From Aegilops tauschii subsp. strangulata (Eukaryota > Streptophyta > Magnoliopsida > Poales > Poaceae), in contig NC_053037.3 in NCBI RefSeq assembly GCF_002575655.3, positions 327,077,294-327,141,293 on the forward strand: a DNA stretch of 64,000 nucleotides, given 5' to 3'. The first letter of the stretch is position 1; each line of letters starts with the position of its first letter. A program made the translations under genes and the position numbers. A model generated the notes under the pieces. That model was not told where the DNA came from, searched no databases, and saw nothing but the letters and a program-made list of their open reading frames with translations. This document shows positions 32,847 through 42,679 of the stretch, one piece after another.

Positions 32847-34594
32847 GCTTGATGGCATGGGGATCATCTCCGCGAGCCATGTGGATATGAAGGATAAAGT
32901 CCTCGATCCAGGGCCCAGGATCTGTCGTTCCGTCGTATGCCTCTATGTTCACGGGTTTGAATCCCTCTAGAAATTCGCGATCCAGCACCTCATCGGTGAA
33001 GCATAGGGGGTGCATGGCACCCCTATATTTGGAGGTGTCATGGCGTTCTGACGGTTGTAGTGTTCGGTTTTGATTCTGTGCCGGAGCACGCTTCCTAGAT
33101 CCGTAGATGGACCTGGTTATACCTGCTTTTTGGCGCGAGTCCTCACATAAATCGTGTGCTGACTTATGTGCGACATCGTTAGCCGCCCTATCGCGGCCAC
33201 GGGGTGGTCGATCCGGCTGATCAGCCGTTTTAATTTTCGGTTGTGTAGGCTCTAAAGCCTCGTCATCGAATTCAGGCAGCAGCTTGCGCTTTGGATAGCT
33301 CTTTGTGTGGCGACTGCCACCGTACTTTTCTGCAGTGTCGAGCACTTTGTTCCATCTACTGTTGAGTGTATTTTGCGCGGCCTTCAGCCTTTGCTTCTGC
33401 TTCTTCAGACTCCTCACGGTGGCAATAAGCCTTCTATGGAGGTTCTCTTGCTCCAAGTGTCTTTCTAGGAGGATATGTGCATCGTCGTCCGGACTGTTCT
33501 CCTCTCCGGAGACGCGTTGATGAGCTTTATCCTTGGCATCGCCATGATCAGACAGCGGCTCCGTACTATGTTCGCCGTCCGCTGGCTCATCCTGCTCTGT
33601 CGCTGGGTCCATGTGGTCGTTGTTTCCTTTGGAGTCACTGGGGTATTATTCTTTCTTGCGCTGTTATCGCTGTTTTTGCCAAGGCGGGATTTGGAGCGGC
33701 GCCTACGTCGTCGCTTTGGTTGCTTCTCGAGGGGATTGTCCTTCGGTGCATCCTTTCGTTCCTCGTCATTGTTTTCTTTGGGTGTATCCACCATGTATAT
33801 ATCATGTGATGAAGTGGCTGTCCAGCGCCCTATGGGCGGTGGTTCCTGTTCCTCTCCTGCATCGTCGTCCATACCGTCGATGTCTTCGGAGTCGAAATCA
33901 AGCATGTCGGTTAAATCATCGACAGTGCTATTAAGTGGGTGGTGGGTGGGGAACGAATTTCTTCATCGTCCGCTTCCCACTCGAGCCAGACATAGTTTGG
34001 CCGAGGGTCTCCTGACAAGGAGAGAGACCTTAATGAATCTAGCATGTCGCCCAAGGGCGAGTGCTGGAAAATATCCGCAAAGGTAAACTCCATGATCGGT
34101 GCCCAATCAGATTCGAAAGGCACGGACGCAAGCGGTTCGGAGCCCGTGGTCGGGGACAAATCCAAGGGTTCGGCAACACAGGTCTTATAAGAGGTGAAGT
34201 CAGTATTCGGCTCTATCGCTGCTGAGTGTGCGGCGTCCGTGGCGGGGTCCATCCACCCGTCCTCGGACGGCGCGATCTGGTCCGGATTGAGGGCCGTGGT
34301 AGCTAAAGGTGTGATCTCCCGAACACCGTCCGACGACAGAGCTAAGTCATGCTGATCGTGACTGTGCGGCGCACCTAACATGGGTTCGAATTCGTCGAAG
34401 ATCAAGTCTCCGCGGATGTCGGGAGTATAGTTCAAGCTTCCAAACCTGACCTGATGGTCAGGGGCGTAGCTCTCGATCTGCTCCAGATGGCCAAGCGAGT
34501 TGGCCCGCAGTACGAAGCCGCCGAATACGAAGATCTGTCCGGGGAGGAAAACCTCGCCCTGGATCGCATCGTTGTCGATGATCGAAGGGGCCAT
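32847..34594 (-). pseudogene. gag: Fatima-like gag, N-terminal part with two frameshifts
   Basis: On the minus strand the likely start is ATG at 34594 (MAPSIIDNDAIQGEVFLPGQ), shortly after the primer site. The reading continues in three frames: 34594-33911, then 33905 to about 33630 (acidic, then a run of arginines), then about 33612-32847. The last part carries a coiled-coil-like stretch and the gag motif EAYDGTTDPGPWIEDF with HIHMARGDDPHAIK. The chromovirus insertion cuts it there and it resumes at 18693. Two frameshifts (about 33910-33930 and 33620-33650) break it. The long acidic/basic N-terminal extension ahead of the capsid is unusual beside the compact chromovirus gags here. Confidence 0.78.
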
Positions 34595-34622
34595 CAAGCC
34601 TTTATCGTGACGGCACAGTGGA

Positions 34623-34642
34623 ACTCTCAATGAAAGCACCAA
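34623..34642 (-). promoter_or_regulatory. Candidate primer-binding site of the Fatima-like element
   Basis: On the minus strand the LTR end GACACCGACA is followed by TTGGTGCTTTCATTGAGAG. The related element has ATGGTGCTTTCATTGAGAG in the same place (47713 onward). The conservation and position mark it as the primer site. I cannot assign the tRNA with confidence. Confidence 0.55.
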
Positions 34643-34768
34643 TGTCGGTGTCAAAACCGGCGGATCTCGGGTAGGGGGTCCCGAACTATGCGTCTAAGGC
34701 GGATGGTAACAGGAGGCGGGGGACACAATGTTTACCCAGGTTCGGGCCCTCTCCATGGAGGTAATACC
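34643..34768 (-). repeat. 5' LTR of the Fatima-like element, part 1 (split by an insertion)
   Basis: It matches 12128-12253. It is interrupted after GGTAATACC by the Athila-like element and continues at 40735. The TSD ATACC is at 34764-34768 and 40730-40734. Confidence 0.92.
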
Positions 34769-35373
34769 TGATACGTCTCCAATGTATCTATAATTTTTTT
34801 ATTGTTCCATGCTATTATATTATCTGTTTTGGATGTTTATGGGCTTTATTAAACACTTTTATATTACTTTTGGGACTAACCTATTGACCCAGTGCCAATT
34901 CCTGTTTTTTCCCATGTTTCAGTGTTTCGAAGAAAAGGAATATCAAACGGAGTCGAAATGGAATGAAACCTTCTGGAGAAGTTATTTTTGGAAGGAAAGC
35001 AACCCGGGAGACTTGGAGTCCACGTCAAGAAAGCAACGAGGAAGGCACGAGGCAGGGGGCGCGCCCACCCCCCTGGGCGCGCCCTCCACCCTCGTGGGCC
35101 CCTCGTGGGCCCCTCGTGGCTCCCCTGACGTACTTCTTCCGCCTATATATGTCCATATACCCTAAAACGATCGGGGAACAGAAGAGATCGGGAGTTCCGC
35201 CGCCGCAAGCCTCTGTAGCCACCAAAACCCAATCGGGACCCTGTTCTGGCACCCTGCCGGAGGGGGGGAACCCTCACCGGTGGCCATCTTCATCATCCCG
35301 GGCCTCTCCATGACGAGGAGGGAGTAGTTCACCCTCGGGGCTATGTGTTTGATCTCTCTCTCTCTCGTGTTCT
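34769..35373 (+). repeat. 5' LTR with a ~1-kb terminal deletion
   Basis: It aligns with the first ~624 bp of the 3' LTR. At 35373/35374 the LTR sequence TCGTGTTCT jumps directly to CGGGGAGGTGAGTGCTTG, which in the intact relative lies at the end of the primer site (9151-9158, minus strand). About 1050 bp of LTR and most of the primer site are missing. A second ~20-bp deletion removes a segment present at 39628-39647. Confidence 0.85.
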
Positions 35374-35476
35374 CGGGGAGGTGAGTGCTTGAAGGTATAT
35401 CTTTAGATCTTGCAATCGAATCTTTTTGTTTCTTGTTTTAGCACTTGTTTTGTTTATAAAAGAGAACTACAAAAAA

Positions 35477-36241
35477 ATGGAATTGAGTTTGTCTCATACG
35501 CTTCATCTTTTTAATATCTTTCGTGAGTATGATGGAAAGGAAAATTGTGCCAAAGTGTTAGAAAAAGAATTACATAAATTTTTTGGCACTAGATCTTTGA
35601 ATGATGAGCATGATTGCAATGTTGTTAGTATGAATTCTTTGAATACCCATGATGCTAATGATATGCAAAGCCACAAGCTTGGGGATGCTATGTTTGATGA
35701 AGATGATATGTTTAGTCCCCCAAGTTTTGATGAGCAAATTTATTATGATGAAAGCATGCCTCCTATTTATGATGATTATTGTGATGACACGTATGCTATA
35801 AAGAATAATGATAACCATGAAACTTGTCACCTTGATCTTAATTTTCAATCACATGATAGTTATTTTGTTGAGTTTGCTCCCACTATTGTTGATGAGATTA
35901 AATTTGCTTATGTGGAGAATAGTAAATTTTCTATGCTTGTAGATCATGAAAAGAATGCTTTAGGTGCTGGTTATATTGTTGAATTCATTCATGATGCAAC
36001 TGAAAATTATTATGAGGGAGGAATATATGCTTGTAGGAATTGCAATAATATCAAGTTTCCTTTCTATGTGCTTAAGGTTTTGAAGTTATGCTTGTTTTGC
36101 CTTCCTATGCAAGTTGATTCTTGTTCCCATAAGTTGTTTGCTCACAAAATCCCTATGCATAGGAAGTGGGTTAGACTTAAATGTGCTAGTCATATTCTTC
36201 ATGATGCTCTCTTTATGTTTCAATTCTTATCGCTTATGTGA
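35477..36241 (+). CDS. Single ORF of the Athila-like element, unknown function
   Basis: A 254-residue ORF from ATG at 35477. I prefer this start to the in-frame ATG at 35426 because the homologue at 9055 begins at the same place (MELSLSHTLHLFNIFREYDG here). The protein is acidic, rich in D, N, H and S, with a conserved block DANDMQSHKLGDAMFDEDD and PSFDEQIYYDESMPPIYDD, then VDHEKNALGAGYIVEFIHDA. It has no transmembrane segment, zinc knuckle or polymerase motif that I can see. It is the only uninterrupted ORF of convincing length in the window and recurs in two copies, so it is probably a real element protein. Function unknown. Confidence 0.65.
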   Translation: MELSLSHTLHLFNIFREYDGKENCAKVLEKELHKFFGTRSLNDEHDCNVVSMNSLNTHDANDMQSHKLGDAMFDEDDMFSPPSFDEQIYYDESMPPIYDDYCDDTYAIKNNDNHETCHLDLNFQSHDSYFVEFAPTIVDEIKFAYVENSKFSMLVDHEKNALGAGYIVEFIHDATENYYEGGIYACRNCNNIKFPFYVLKVLKLCLFCLPMQVDSCSHKLFAHKIPMHRKWVRLKCASHILHDALFMFQFLSLM

Positions 36242-36272
36242 GCATCATTGAAATCATCATGCCTAGCTAGGG

Positions 36273-36308
36273 GCGTTAAACGTTAGCGCTTGTTGGGAGG
36301 CAACCCAA
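36273..36308 (+). promoter_or_regulatory. Two consecutive hairpins after the ORF stop
   Basis: GCGTTAAACGTTAGCGC (36273-36289) folds into a 7-bp stem with an ACG loop, one pair being a G-U wobble. TTGGG-AGGCAA-CCCAA (36293-36308) follows at once. They begin about 30 nt after the ORF stop. Role unknown; packaging, stability or translation signals are possible. Confidence 0.5.
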
Positions 36309-39055
36309 TTTTCTTTTAGTTTCTTGCTTTTTTGTTCTGTTTAGGAATAAATAATCCATCTAACTTCTGTTTATATGTGGTTTTGTGTTTTAATTAGTGT
36401 TTGTGCCAAGTAGAACCTTTGGGAAGACTTGGGTGAAGTCTTTATGATCATGCTGTAAAAAAACAGAAACTTTAGCGCTCACGAGATTAGCTAAAACTTT
36501 TTACTGGAAAGTGCTATTTAGTTGATTATTTTTGAAGATGATTACTAGACAAATTCCTCAGGTCCACCAATTTATTTTAGAATTTTTGGAGTTCCAGAAG
36601 TTTGCGTTAGTTACAGATTACTACAGTTCTGTTTTTTGACAGATTCTGTTTTCATTCTGTTGCTTGCTTATTTTGATGAATCTATGGCTAGTAAAATAGT
36701 TTATAAACCATAGAGAAGTTGGAATACAGTAGGTTTAACACCAATACAAATAAAGAATGAGTTCATTACAGTACCTTGAAGTGGTATTTTTTTTTCTTTT
36801 GCTAACGGATCTTACGAGTTTTCTGTTAAGTTTTGTGTTGTGAAGTTTTCAAGTTTTGGGTAAAGGATTCGATGGACTATGGAATAAAGAGTGGAAAGAG
36901 CCTAAGCTTGGGGATTCCAAAGACACCCCAAGGTAAAATTCAAGGATAACCAAGCGTCTAAGCTTGGGGATGCCCCGGAAGGCATCCCCTCTTTCGTCTT
37001 CGTTCATCTGTAACTTTACTTGGAGCTATATTTTTATTCACCACATGATATGTGTTTTGCTTGGAGCGTCATTTTATTTTCTTTAGCTTTGCTTGCTGTT
37101 TGAATAAAATACCAAGATCTGAAATTATTAAATGGGAGAGTCTTCACATAGTTGCATAATTATTCAACTACTCATTGATATTCACTCATATCTTTTGGAG
37201 TAGTTTGTTGTTTGCTCTAGTGCTTCACTTATATCTTTTAGAGCACGGTGGTGGTTTTGTTTTATAGAAACTATTATTCTCTCATGCTTCACTTATATTA
37301 TTTTGAGAGTCTTAAACAGCATGGTAATTTGCTTAATCCTAATATGCTAGGTATTCAAGACTAGTAAAAACTTTCTTATGAGTGTGTTGAATACTAAGAG
37401 AAGTTTGATGCTTGATGATTATTTTGAGATATGGAGGTAGTGATATAAAATTTGTGCTAGTTGAGTAGTTGTGAATTTGAGAAATACTTGTGTTGAAGTT
37501 TGCAAGTCCCGTAGCATGCACATATGGTGAATGTTATGTAACAAATTTGAAACATGAGTTGTTCTTTGATTGTCCTCCTTATGAGTGGCGGTCGGGGACG
37601 AGCGATGGTCTTTTCCTACCAATCTATCCCCCTAGGAGCATGCGCGTAGTGCTTGGTTTTTGATGACTTGTAGATTTTTGCAATAAGTATGTGAGTTCTT
37701 TATGACTAATGTTGAGTCCATGGATTATACGCACTCTCACCTTTCCATCATTGCTAGCCTCTTCGGTACTGTGCATTGCCCTTTCTCACATTGAGAGTTG
37801 GTGCAAACTTCGCCGGTGCATCCAAACCCCGTGATATGATACGCTCTTTCACACATAAACCTTCTTATATCTTCCTCAAAACAGCCACCATACCAACCTA
37901 TTATGGCATTTCCATAGCCATTCCGAGATATATTGCCATGCAACTTTCCACAATTCAGTTTATCATGACACGTTCATCATTGTCATATTGCTTTGCATGA
38001 TCATGTAGTTGACATAGTATTTCTGGCAAAGCCACCATTCATAATTCTTTCATACATGTCACTCTTGGTTCATTGCATATCCCGGTACACCGCCGGAGGC
38101 ATTCATATAGAGTCATACTCTGTTCTAGTATCAAGTTGTAATCATTGAGTTGTAAATAAATAGAAGTGTGATGATCATCATTTTCTAGAGCATTGTCCCA
38201 AGTGAGGAATAAAAAAAAAGCCCATAAAAAAAGAGAAGGCCCAAAAAATGAGAGAAAAAGAGAGAATGGACAATGTTACTATCCTTTTACCACACTTGTG
38301 CTTCAAAGTAGCACCATGATCTTCATAATAGAGAGTCTCTTGTTTTGTCACTTTCATATACTAGTGGGAATTTTTCATTATAGAACTTGGCTTGTATATT
38401 CCAACAATGGGCCTCCTCAAGTGCCCTAGGTCTTCGTGAGCAAGCATGTTGGATGCACACCCACTTAGTTTCTTTTGTTGAGCTTTCATATATTTATAGC
38501 TCTAGTGCATCCGTTGCATGGCAATCCCTACTCCTTGCTTTAACATCAATCAATGGGCATCTCCATAGCTCATTGATTAACCTCGTTGATGTGAGACTTT
38601 CTCCTTTTTTGTCTTCTCCACATAACCCCCATCATTATATTCTATTCCACCCATAGTGCTATATCCAGGGCTCGCGCTCATGTATTGCGTGAAGGTTGAA
38701 ATTTTTTGAGATTACTAAAGTATGAAACAATTGCTTGGTTTGTCATCGGGGTTGTGCATGATGAGGGCATTCTTGTGTGAAGAAAATGGAGCATGACTAA
38801 ACTATATGATTTTGTAGGGATGAACTTTCTTTCGCCATGTTATTTTGAGAGGACATAATTGCTTAGTTAATATGCTTGAAGTATTATAACTTTTATTTCA
38901 ATATGAACTTTTATCTTGAATCTTTCGGATCTGAATATTCATACCACAATTAAGAAGAACTACATTGAAATTATGCCAAGTACCATTCCACATCAAAAAA
39001 TTTGTTTTTATCATTTACCTACTCGAGGACAAGCAGGAATTAAGCTCGGGGATGC
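36309..39055 (+). other. Non-coding internal region and polypurine tract of the Athila-like element
   Basis: About 2.7 kb with no ORF matching a known domain. Notable points are CTAAGCTTGGGGAT repeated at about 36901 and 36957, an A/G-rich stretch at 38200-38270, and the polypurine tract AGCTCGGGGATGC at 39043-39055 directly before the LTR. Confidence 0.6.
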
Positions 39056-40729
39056 TGATACGTCTCCAACGTATCTATAATTTTTGATTGTTCCATGCTA
39101 TTATATTATCTCTTTTGGATGTTTATGGGCTTTATTAAACACTTTTATATTACTTTTGGGACTAACCTATTGACCCAGAGCCCAGTGCCAGTTCCTGTTT
39201 TTTCCCTTGTTTCAGTGTTTCGAAGAAAAGGAATATCAAACGGAGTCGAAACGGAATGAAACCTTCTGGGGAAGTTATTTTTGGAAGGAAAGCAACCCGG
39301 GAGACTTGGAGTCCACGTCAAGAAAGCAACGAGGAAGGCATGAGGCAGGGGGGCGCGCCCACCCCCCTGGGCACGCCCTCCACCCTCGTGGGCCCCTCGT
39401 GGCTCCCCTGACGTACTTCTTCCGCCTATATATATCCATATACCCTAAAACGATCGGGGAACAGAAGAGATCGGGAGTTCCGCCGCCGCAAGCCTCTGTA
39501 GCCACCAAAACCCAATCGGGACCCTGTTCCGGCACCCTGCCGGAGGGGGGGGAACCCTCACCGGTGGCCATCTTCATCATCCCGGCGCTCTCCATGACGA
39601 GGAGGGAGTAGTTCACCCTCGGGGCTGAGGGTATGTACCAGTAGCTATGTGTTTGATCTCTCTCTCTCTCTCGTGTTCTTGAGGTGATACGATCTTGATG
39701 TATCGCAAGCTTTGCTATTATAGTTGGATCTTATGATATTTCTCCCCCTCTACTCTCTTGTAATGGATTGAGTTTTCCCTTTGAAGTTATCTTATCGGAT
39801 TGAGTCTTTAATGATTTGAGAACACTTGATGTATGTCTTGCGTGGGATAACCGTGGTGACAATGGGTTATTCTATTGATTCACTTGATGTATGTTTTGGT
39901 GATCAACTTGCGGGTTCCGCCCATGAACCTATGCATAGGGGTTGGCACACGTTTTCGTCTTGACTCTTCGGTAGAAACTTTGGGGCACTCTTTGAGGTTC
40001 TATGTGTTGGTTGAATAGATGAATATGAGATTGTGTGATGCATATCGTATAATCATACCCACGGATACTTGAGGTGACATTGGAGTATCTAGGTGACATT
40101 AGGGTTTTGTTTTATGTGTGTCTTAAGGTGTTATTTTACTACGAACTCTAGGGTTGTTTGTGACACTTATAGGAAAAGCCCAATGGATTGATTGGAAAGA
40201 ATAACTTTGAGGTGGTTTCGTACCCTACCATAATCTCTTCGTTTGTTCTCCGCTATTAGTGGCTTTGGAGTGACTCTTTGTTGCCTGTTGAGGGATAGTT
40301 ATATGATCCAATTATGTTATTATTGTTGAGAGAACTTGCACTAGTGAAAGTATGAACCCTAGCTGGGCCTTGTTTCCTAGCATTGCAATACCGTTTACGC
40401 TCACTTTTACCACTTGTTACCTTGCTGTTTTTATATTTTCAGATTACAAAAACCTATATCTACCGTCCATATTGCACTTGTATCACCATCTCTTCGCCGA
40501 ACTAGTGCACCTATACAATTTACCATTGTATTGGGTGTGTTGGGGACACAAGAGACTCTTTGTTATTTGGTTGCAGGGTTGTTTGAGAGAGACCATCTTC
40601 ATCCTACGCCTCCCACAAATTGATAAACCTTAGGTCATCCACTTGAGGGAAACTTGCTACTGTCCTACAAACCTCTGCACTTGGAGGCCCAACAACGTCT
40701 ACAAGAAGAAGGTTGTGTAGTAGACATCA
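39056..40729 (+). repeat. 3' LTR of the Athila-like element
   Basis: 1674 bp, from TGATACGTCTCCAACG to TAGACATCA, followed by the TSD ATACC. It contains a (CT)n microsatellite near 39657-39671 that is shorter in the 5' copy. Confidence 0.92.
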
Positions 40730-41066
40730 ATACCCTACTTCCTGCTTGATTGATCTTGATGATATGAGTATTACAAGAGTTGATCTACCACGAGATCGTA
40801 GAGGCTAAACCCTAGAAGCTAGCCTATGATTATGATTGTTGTTGCCCTACGGACTAAACCCTCCGGTTTATATAGACACCGGAGGGGGCTAGGGTTACAC
40901 AGAGTCGGTTACAAGGCAGGAGATCTACATATCCGAATTGCCAAGCTTGCCTTCCACGCCAAGGAGAGTCCCATCCGGACTTCAATCTTGTATCTTCACA
41001 GTCCAACAGTCCGGCCAAAGTATATAGTCCGGCTGTCCGAGGACCCCCTAATCCAGGACTCCCTCA
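40730..41066 (-). repeat. 5' LTR of the Fatima-like element, part 2
   Basis: It continues the LTR from 34768 after the duplicated ATACC. It contains the palindrome-embedded TATA (40860-40885) and ends CTCCCTCA before the TSD CGGAG. Confidence 0.92.
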
Positions 41067-41449
41067 CGGAGCTGTGGTCACGGTGGCATCGAGGGGAAGG
41101 AGAAGAAGAGGCAGCGGCAAGGGGTAAAAGTGAAAACAGGGGCCCCCTGTCCCTATTTATAAGGCAGTGGATAGATGACATGCGCGGGAATCGAGGAGGT
41201 CAAAAAATTGATTATGTGGCTGCACGGGCGCCTCGATTTTCGGGAAGGCCATTAACGATAAAGATATGCTGAGATGTTCTTGGCTTCATGGAAAGTTAAC
41301 GCAAGATGATGTCATGGCAGGTTAACACCATTTTGAGGTATGACGTCCTGGCGGGTTACCGTGAATTGGTAAAAATTGACGATGAGAGATTCTATCAAGT
41401 CAGGTACTAATGATTGATGTGAACAAGTTCAAATCAACCTGGGGCCTAA
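41067..41449 (+). mobile_element. Host gypsy element, right internal fragment
   Basis: It begins with the TSD copy CGGAG and continues the sequence broken at 12127. On the minus strand it holds the presumed first exon and promoter of the antisense gene. On the plus strand it ends in the polypurine tract CTGGGGCCTAA (41439-41449) before the 3' LTR. Confidence 0.8.
41153..41161 (-). promoter_or_regulatory. TATA box of the host gypsy's antisense gene
   Basis: On the minus strand the segment reads CCTTATAAATAGGGAC, a strong TATA context. Downstream on that strand are a pyrimidine-rich leader and, once the Fatima insertion is mentally removed, a splice donor at 12019/12018 and the antisense ATG at 11482. 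Confidence 0.5.
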
Positions 41450-41947
41450 TGTTGGGGATATAGCTATTGGGTATGACCTGCCCAGGAGGGGTCGGGTCAT
41501 ATCGCTGGCGACTTAAGGATGAAGATGGCGGGTTATGAAGCAAGCCTATTGAAGGCCCAAGGCCCGGAAGGATAAACCGCCATATGTGTAACTTGTATTG
41601 TAAGACAAGCTTAGTTAGTCTCCGAGCCGGACACGTTGTGTATGTGCCGGCTGGGACTCTGTAAGCCGTCGGGCATCAACCTGTGTATATAAAGGGGTGA
41701 CCCAGCGGCGGGTTAGGACAAGAAACAATCAATCAAGAGCTAGGTCAAGCATATTCGCTCCCTGGTAATCGAAGCCCAAGCAATACAACCTAAAGCAGGA
41801 GTAGGCTTTTACCTCGTTGAGAGGGGCCGAACCTGGGTAAACTCTCTGTGTCCTTTGTCCCGTTTAACCCCTTAAAGCTAACCTAGTTGCGATGGCTCCA
41901 CACCTAAGTCCTTTTGCTAGGGCATCTGCCGTGTAAAGTCCACGACA
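41450..41947 (+). repeat. 3' LTR of the host gypsy
   Basis: 498 bp from TGTTGGGGATATAGC to CCACGACA, with a TATA box (TATATAAAGG, about 41685-41694). The following CATCT would be the TSD. The 5' LTR is outside the window, so this boundary rests on the TG..CA ends and the preceding polypurine tract. Confidence 0.75.
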
Positions 41948-42090
41948 CATCTAGAAGCACATGACAATGAGAAAGAAGAGACCAAGAGAGCATTTAGTGT
42001 GGCCAATCACATATTATGTGTGTGTACTATGTTTAAAAAAAATATTCCTCACATGTGGCCAACCACATATTATGTTCACCAGTACGTTTA
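41948..42090. other. Flank of the host gypsy with a short direct repeat
   Basis: GTGGCCAATCACATATTATG and a near-identical GTGGCCAACCACATATTATG are repeated about 57 bp apart. I see no gene. Confidence 0.4.
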
Positions 42091-42299
42091 GAGCAAGTAC
42101 AATAAGATGACATAACCATACTATAACGACTAGAATATGTTTGTTTTTACTTGAGGAGAGAAAGAAAAGTGAGATGTACAATAAGAGCCTGCTATAACAT
42201 GAGACCTAAGACACTTTGTAAGATTGTAAGATGAGCCACCTATTAGCAGGTAATACATATTTAAATTTACTATTGTACAAGCTCGCTATTATATTGGCT
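42091..42299. mobile_element. Small MITE, PIF/Harbinger-like
   Basis: A 209-bp AT-rich block starts GAGCAAGTACAATA and ends TATTATATTGGCT, imperfect inverted terminal repeats, flanked by TTA on both sides (42088-42090 and 42300-42302). TTA duplication and a GAGCA-type terminus are typical of Tourist/Harbinger MITEs. No ORF. Confidence 0.5.
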
Positions 42300-42527
42300 T
42301 TAGATGACATGAAAACTTCTTATAGCCGATTGTTGATTGTATTATTAACCATATTTTCAGGGATGTGTGTTGCTGTGACGGCTGGTTGTAATTAGTTTCT
42401 TTTATACCGTCGCAAAAAGAAATTTAGTGTATTTTATAAAAATGGTTCCTAGTTGACTCTCTAATAAAAGGGTTGGGGCTCGTATGATGTGATGCAATAT
42501 ATATGACTGGTTGGTTGCACTAAAAAA

Positions 42528-42679
42528 CACTTCTGTGATGATACGTGTTTGTCATAGTAGGTCACGTTTTCTGTCATGCATGTACATCCATGACGATTTT
42601 ATGACAGAATCAAGATAGTCATACCTATGGTGTCATAGAAGTGTTCCATGACAATACTCAAATTATCATCACGGAAGTG
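42528..42679. repeat. Inverted-repeat block of an unclassified DNA element
   Basis: CACTTCTGTGATGAT (42528-42542) and ATCATCACGGAAGTG (42665-42679) are inverted with 14 of 15 matching. Between them are further inverted TGTCAT/ATGACA motifs. The sequence resembles terminal regions of repetitive DNA transposons I have seen in wheat, but I cannot assign CACTA or Mutator. Confidence 0.45.

Larger units (their letters stand above)
34769..40729 (+). mobile_element. Athila-like non-autonomous element, plus strand, inserted in the Fatima-like LTR
   Basis: It has a truncated 5' LTR (34769-35373), one ORF of unknown function, a long non-coding internal region, a polypurine tract and a full 3' LTR (39056-40729). 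The TSD ATACC matches exactly. It is the same family as 8324-10757. No gag or pol motif is visible, so it would depend on enzymes supplied in trans. Its 5' LTR has lost the downstream two-thirds plus most of the primer site. Confidence 0.9.
12128..41066 (-). mobile_element. Fatima-like gypsy retrotransposon, minus strand, carrying two nested insertions
   Basis: The two LTRs (12128-12598 and the split 34643-34768 plus 40730-41066) are homologous, begin TGTCGGTGTCAAAACC and end CTCCCTCA on the plus strand, and share the TSD CGGAG. Gag and protease read on the minus strand, so the right LTR is the 5' LTR. Without its insertions the element is about 8.8 kb. No reverse transcriptase or integrase is visible between the protease (17319) and the 3' LTR, so it is a non-autonomous gag-protease form with an antisense gene near the 3' LTR. 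The family name Fatima is from memory. Confidence 0.85.

Noticed and set aside
33475..34086. Plus-strand 203-codon ORF with hydrophobic stretches
   Set aside because: It is antisense to the gag N-terminal extension, whose acidic/basic composition yields an artificial hydrophobic reading. No promoter is visible for it.
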